Of a stretch of 64,000 nt of DNA, positions 60,715 through 64,000 are shown piece by piece; the stretch's first letter is position 1, and the number at the start of each line of letters is the position of its first letter. Both the position numbers and the translations under genes were made by a program. The DNA is from JADKHC01 sp047600805 (lineage in GTDB: Bacteria > Verrucomicrobiota > Verrucomicrobiia > Opitutales > Opitutaceae). The DNA lies in NCBI GenBank assembly GCA_047600805.1, contig JASGKG010000001.1, forward strand, positions 2,418,001 to 2,482,000. The letters are read 5' to 3'. The notes under the pieces were generated by a model. It was not told the origin of the DNA, ran no database searches, and worked only from the letters and a program-made list of their open reading frames with translations.

Positions 60715-61653
60715 GCCGGTCTGAGTTTGTCCCTGTCATTTTGAACCGGCGCGTCACCGCGAACCGATTTCGCCGAGTTGACGTGTCGCGGCACCCGCGA
60801 GACTTCGGTTAAGTGCGTCCCTCGCTCCGCATAAACCCAACGGAGCGTTCGCTCAACCCATCGGACATACCTATTCCGCGAAAAGAGACGTCGACTGACG
60901 TGCTCGAAGTCCTTCTTCCGCAGCGCGGAGACTTTTGCCGCCTGTGGAACCGTTTTCGACGCCCCGCTAACACCGTTTGTAGGCCGCACAATGGGTTTCA
61001 TCGCTCCACAACCTCTTTTCCCGCAGCGCCGATCATTTTTCCCGTCGGCCAAGAGTTTTTACCCCTCCGACAACGATTTTACCCGCCGCGCGAAGACTTT
61101 TTCCCGTCCGGGAAGAGTGATGCACCGATTCGGAAGAGTTTTTCCCGCTCAGGAAATGATCTGCACGGCCTGCGAAGAGAGTTTCCCCGCCAAATAAGCG
61201 TTCTTACGCTTCCGCAATTGTTCTTCCCGCACGGGGAATCACTTTTCACCGCTCTCGAAGCAGTGATCACCGCTGCAGAAATGATTTTCCCCGGCGCCGA
61301 AAGGTTTTTACGGCTCGGGAAAAGATTTGCACCGCCCGCGAAGAGCTTTCACCGCGCTGCGAAGAGTCATGAACGCTCTCCGAAGAGTTTTTCCCGGCCG
61401 AATTAACGTTTTCCCCGGCAAAATTAGCTTTTCTCCGCCGCGCGAAGGATTTTTCCCGCCGCGGAAAGGAACGAAACGACGCCGGAAGCGTTTCCACCGG
61501 TCGTTTAAAGGTTTCCCCGCCTCGCGGAAGACTGTTTCCCGTCCTCCGACGAAGCTTTCTCGATTCGCAACAGAAGATTCTCTGTCTCGAAAGGATCGGC
61601 CGCAGCGGCCTCGGGCGAAGACACGCTGGCCTGAGCTTTTTTCTGGGAACGTC
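60715..61653. other. Gene-free 939-bp region between convergent rph and ureD
   Basis: No credible gene occurs here. Most of it is a degenerate periodic array (60906-61572), described as a separate entry. The 60715-60905 part is a plain spacer with no feature I can support, and a phased unit may begin about 60885. The part after the array contains a GC-rich inverted repeat, GGCCGCAGCGGCC (about 61598-61610), which could form a hairpin near the 3' end of the ureD transcript, but it has no T tract. Confidence 0.6.
60906..61572. repeat. Degenerate array of about 32 units, period near 21 bp
   Basis: About 32 head-to-tail units, each beginning with GAAG (often GAAGAG, CAAC or TAAC) and followed by a TTTTTCCCG or TTTCCCCG core, then a GC-rich end. 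Unit starts fall at 60906, 60927, 60947, 60968, 60989, 61009, 61030, 61050, 61071, 61092, 61112, 61133, 61153, 61174, 61195, 61215, 61236, 61257, 61278, 61299, 61319, 61340, 61361, 61382, 61404, 61424, 61444, 61464, 61485, 61506, 61527 and 61551. Spacings are 20-22 (24 once), mean 20.8. Since the units vary by one base, no reading frame is preserved, which argues against a protein. The period is about two turns of the helix, so the T tracts recur on one face. Confidence 0.8.
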
Positions 61654-62478
61654 TTACAATTTCCGCGGATCGCTCGCGAGTCGCGGCAGGTGCTTGGACA
61701 AAATCGAGCGGGCCTGCGCAAGGACGCGTTTGAGCTGCACGGTGTCGGCAGCGATGACTTTGAGGCTCCACGCCGCACCGTCGCCCCGCAGCTCACTTAA
61801 GCCAACCCAAGCGCCACCTCCATGAAGACTCACCACGCTGGATCGCCACTCGTCGCCGTTCTTCAGCGCCGGAGAAACCAAAACCAAATTGGCGAAGCAT
61901 GCGCCCTCGCCTCCCCCGCACAACGCCGCCAGCGCTTTTAGCTCCGCTCCGCTTTGATCGAGTCGCTCTCGCAAAATCAAAGCTCCGTTTACTCTCAACG
62001 TAAGTTCAAGCTGAAGTTTTTCCCAAGCCCACGCCTCTCCGCGCGCCACGCGCCCAGGCATCAAGAGATCGCCGACGATCGCTTCGCCATTTCCCCTGAC
62101 GTCAATCGTCGTACGCTGACGGAATCGCGATCCTCGATGCGGCACGAGGGGCTCCGGCATGTATTCGAGCCAGCCGCCGGGCTCGACCGTGAAGCACTGA
62201 CGACTTTCCGCCTCGCCCGCGTTCATCTGAAAAATCCGCGTCGCGCTCGGGCTGGTCACCAACACTCCCGCTCCCGAACCAACTGAAATCTCCGAGGACA
62301 AGCGATCTCCGGCCAGCACGCCAGCGGTCGGGTTCACGACCTGAACGATCAGCGCATGACCATCCCAATAAGGTTTGCTCAGGTGAAACGGCGCGCGAAA
62401 CGACTGTCGCGCTAGAAAAGTCTGCCCGTCCTCACGCGCTTCTGCCGCCAACGAAAGATGTCCGGAGAACTCAGCCAT
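61654..62478 (-). CDS. ureD: Urease accessory protein UreD
   Basis: Part of the chaperone complex that inserts nickel into apo-urease. The 274-residue product has VVNPTAGVLAGDRLSSEISV at about 48-67, VLVTSPSATRIFQMNAGEAE (about 72-91), WLEYMPEPLVPHRGSRFRQR, and LQLELTLRVNGALILRERL, the UreD/UreH pattern, and a long C-terminal arm. It is the third visible gene of the urease unit, after ureG and a 304-bp spacer on the same strand. The C-terminal 40 residues or so are the least conserved part. Confidence 0.9.
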   Translation of the reverse strand: MAEFSGHLSLAAEAREDGQTFLARQSFRAPFHLSKPYWDGHALIVQVVNPTAGVLAGDRLSSEISVGSGAGVLVTSPSATRIFQMNAGEAESRQCFTVEPGGWLEYMPEPLVPHRGSRFRQRTTIDVRGNGEAIVGDLLMPGRVARGEAWAWEKLQLELTLRVNGALILRERLDQSGAELKALAALCGGGEGACFANLVLVSPALKNGDEWRSSVVSLHGGGAWVGLSELRGDGAAWSLKVIAADTVQLKRVLAQARSILSKHLPRLASDPRKL

Positions 62479-62782
62479 GCGCGCAAACGACGTAGAGTTT
62501 CAACGCAAAGATCGCAAACACCGGAGAAAAACCAAACGACTCCGCCAAGGTATGATCACTCGTCTTCACGCAGAAAAAAACGCGCCCGTTCCTCAGTGAA
62601 GACTCGTGCAATTCAACCGTAAGCCTCTCCGTCATTCGGTTCATTATGTTCATTCTGTCGAACCTCTTCATCTGAAATTCTCCACCAGAGCCGCGACTCC
62701 GACCTTCGCGCTCTTTGCGATCTTGGCGTTAAAAACTTCAGTTTTCATACGCTTTCTCTGCGCTCTCCGCGTCCTCTGCGGT
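62479..62782. repeat. Spacer with inverted repeat and repetitive low-complexity text (possible dispersed element)
   Basis: A 304-bp spacer between ureG and ureD. AACGCAAAGATCGCAAA at 62502-62518 is the reverse complement (one mismatch) of TTTGCGATCTTGGCGTT at 62714-62730, giving an inverted repeat that spans about 229 bp. Inside are repetitive phrases such as TTCGGTTCATTATGTTCATT and the outer CTCTGCGCTCTCCGCGTCC, which resemble intergenic dispersed repeats common in verrucomicrobial and planctomycete genomes (general memory, not searched). Small open frames here are not credible genes. Confidence 0.5.
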
Positions 62783-63403
62783 TCACGCTTTCGCTTTCTT
62801 CCCGAACAGCACCTCGCGTTCGATCCACGCGATCACCTGATCGAGATTATGTTCACGTTTTAAGTCGCAGAACAAAAACGGCCGCGTGCCGCGCTGCGTT
62901 TTCGCGTCGCGCTCCATCACCGAAAGGTCGGCGCCGACGTAGGGCGCGAGATCGATTTTGTTGATAATGAGTAGATCGCTGAACTTGATCGCCGGCCCGC
63001 CCTTGCGCGGCATCTTTTCGCCTTCAGCTACATCGAGCACGTAAATAAACGCGTCGACCAACTCGGGAGAAAACGTCGCGGTTAAGTTGTCGCCGCCGCT
63101 CTCAACTAAAACTAGCTGCAAATCGGCAAACTTCACCTCCAGGCTGCGCACCGCCTGCTCGTTCATCGTCGTGTCGTCGCGGATCGCGGTGTGCGGGCAC
63201 CCCCCCGTCTCGACGCCGACGATCCGTTCCGCAGGCAACGCTTTCGCCTCTTTCAAGAAGCGCGCGTCTTCCTGTGTGTAGATATCATTGGTGACAACGC
63301 CGAGGCTGTAGCGCTCGCGCAGTTTCTGGCACAGTTTGAGGCAGAGCATCGTTTTACCCGAACCAACCGGGCCACCTACACCAATTCGCGGAGGACGTGT
63401 CAT
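62783..63403 (-). CDS. ureG: Urease accessory GTPase UreG
   Basis: GTPase that drives nickel delivery during urease maturation. The 206-residue product opens with RIGVGGPVGSGKTMLCLKLC (P-loop at about 9-17), then SLGVVTNDIYTQEDARFL, GVETGGCPHTAIRDDTTMNE (the nickel/zinc-binding Cys-Pro-His), VLVESGGDNLTATFSPELVD and IINKIDLAPYVGADL (G4). Length is standard. It follows ureF by 15 bases. Confidence 0.96.
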   Translation of the reverse strand: MTRPPRIGVGGPVGSGKTMLCLKLCQKLRERYSLGVVTNDIYTQEDARFLKEAKALPAERIVGVETGGCPHTAIRDDTTMNEQAVRSLEVKFADLQLVLVESGGDNLTATFSPELVDAFIYVLDVAEGEKMPRKGGPAIKFSDLLIINKIDLAPYVGADLSVMERDAKTQRGTRPFLFCDLKREHNLDQVIAWIEREVLFGKKAKA

Positions 63404-63418
63404 AAACGTGGAGTTTTG

Positions 63419-64000
63419 TTACGAAATAAACAGCCGCGTATCCGCCGTCTCATGACGAGCCGCAGCAATGTCGAGCCAGGGATTAAACCAACCGATTTCT
63501 GTCATCGGGACTTCGCGCGCCTGCGCGATCAGGCTCGGCGCGAGCGAGAGCATTTCGGTGAGCAAAGTTTGCGAGCCGTTTTGCCCGAGGCGCAGCAGTT
63601 TCATCGCCGCCGCAAGAATACCTGCGATCGCCGCATAATACACCGAAGCCAGCGCGGACTCCAAAGGCGCGCCGAGCACACGCGCTTCGAGCGCCGCCGC
63701 AATCGCCGGAGAAAACGGCCAGCGCTCCGCCTCGGCACGCTTCAGATACTCGACCGCGAGCGGGTGTGCGCGCAGTTTGGCTGCGAGTTCGACGCGTTGC
63801 CGTCCGATGTTGTCCGACGCAAAGCGGGCTTCTTTCGCGCTCTTCAACGCCGAGGAGAAAACGACGAGTTCCGCCACGATGCTCCAATCCGGCTTCTCGA
63901 ACGCGTTCCAAGCGTGAATCACCAGCGGCAACTCAGCCTGTCGCAGCGAGGGCAAAGTCGACACCAAAAGGAATTCGCGGAGCGTTTCGCGATCGCGAAC
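63419..64000 (-). CDS. ureF: Urease accessory protein UreF, 5' end outside the window
   Basis: Regulatory partner of UreG and UreD in urease activation. The frame stays open to the right edge, giving at least 193 residues, so the N-terminus of UreF (with the GAFS/GGFA motif) lies beyond the window. The visible part has LPLVIHAWNAFEKPDWSIVA, AKEARFASDNIGRQRVELAA, FSPAIAAALEARVLGAPLES, SVYYAAIAGILAAAMKLLRLGQ and LAPSLIAQAREVP, matching UreF. The TTG at 63967 is an internal codon, not the true start. Together with ureG and ureD it implies ureABC upstream, outside the window. Confidence 0.92.
   Translation of the reverse strand, partial: VRDRETLREFLLVSTLPSLRQAELPLVIHAWNAFEKPDWSIVAELVVFSSALKSAKEARFASDNIGRQRVELAAKLRAHPLAVEYLKRAEAERWPFSPAIAAALEARVLGAPLESALASVYYAAIAGILAAAMKLLRLGQNGSQTLLTEMLSLAPSLIAQAREVPMTEIGWFNPWLDIAAARHETADTRLFIS

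Noticed and set aside
60906..61572. CRISPR array
   Set aside because: Units of about 21 bp are continuous and degenerate, with no distinct repeat and spacer, and no cas gene is nearby.
60813..61800. Open frames in the repeat array (197 codons plus, 157 codons plus, 162 codons minus) with heptad-like repeats
   Set aside because: The seven-residue rhythm merely reflects the 21-bp period. Steps of 20 and 22 bp break the frame between units, and there is no start signal or family resemblance.
62471..62671. Small frame (66 codons) in the ureG-ureD spacer
   Set aside because: It lies in repetitive intergenic sequence, with Met-rich phrases produced by the repeat itself and no supporting motif.

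Overview
The window looks like chromosomal DNA from a Gram-negative bacterium of the Verrucomicrobia, most likely near the Opitutaceae. This is inferred from gene content, since no rRNA is present. The indicators are a division and cell-wall (dcw) cluster with a MurC-MurB fusion and an embedded LysM lipoprotein gene, LPS genes (hldA, gmhB, kdsC, lptC, lptA, lptB), meso-diaminopimelate-type MurE, HPr kinase in a diderm genome, moderately high GC, and degenerate simple-repeat sequence between genes.

Layout. (1) 1-18530, minus strand: a compact dcw operon. In transcription order it is mraZ, rsmH, ftsL-like, ftsI, murE, murF, mraY, murD, a LysM lipoprotein, ftsW, murG, murC-murB, ddl, ftsQ, ftsA, and ftsZ (cut by the window edge). 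Many start and stop codons overlap. Upstream of mraZ lie four 10-bp-spaced TGGG repeats, the classic MraZ operator. (2) 18831-23555, minus strand: six tightly packed genes forming a type VI secretion cargo module: a ketosynthase-like protein, a PAAR-like spike tip, an AHH-type nuclease, an Imm11-like immunity protein, a DUF6484-like protein and a TIGR02270-like HEAT protein. No structural T6SS genes are present. (3) 23556-36074: a 674-bp gene-free stretch, then mostly single housekeeping genes, with the ADP-heptose pair hldA-gmhB, a zinc-finger-less Fpg, tlyA, nadK and a SUI1-family factor. (4) 36260-41713: the sucA-sucB-lpd operon of 2-oxoglutarate dehydrogenase, closed by a strong terminator. 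(5) 41830-50149: a UxaE-like protein, then two large divergent genes. One encodes a pseudo-receiver joined to a very long repeated coiled coil, similar in plan to the motility proteins FrzS and AglZ. The other encodes a PilM/FtsA-like domain, a Pro/Ala/Lys linker, one membrane span, PEGA repeats and a TonB-like C-terminus. (6) 50325-56449: two related small lipoproteins around a HAD phosphatase, rpiB, a MarR regulator, a GYF-like membrane protein, a beta-lactamase-fold hydrolase and a fused alpha-beta E1 dehydrogenase. (7) 56455-60714: kdsC, lptC, lptA, lptB (frameshifted here), hprK and rph. (8) 60715-61653: no credible gene, but about 32 degenerate repeats with a period near 20.8 bp. (9) 61654-64000, minus strand: urease accessory genes ureF (partial), ureG and ureD.

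The genes concentrate on envelope construction: peptidoglycan synthesis and division, LPS core and lipid transport, and probably envelope-spanning machines (T6SS cargo and the receiver-coil/PEGA pair). The observations I rank highest are the 21-bp array, the divergent pseudo-receiver coiled-coil and PilM-PEGA-TonB pair with its regular 78/78/85-residue repeat, the orphan T6SS cargo module, and the lptB frameshift.
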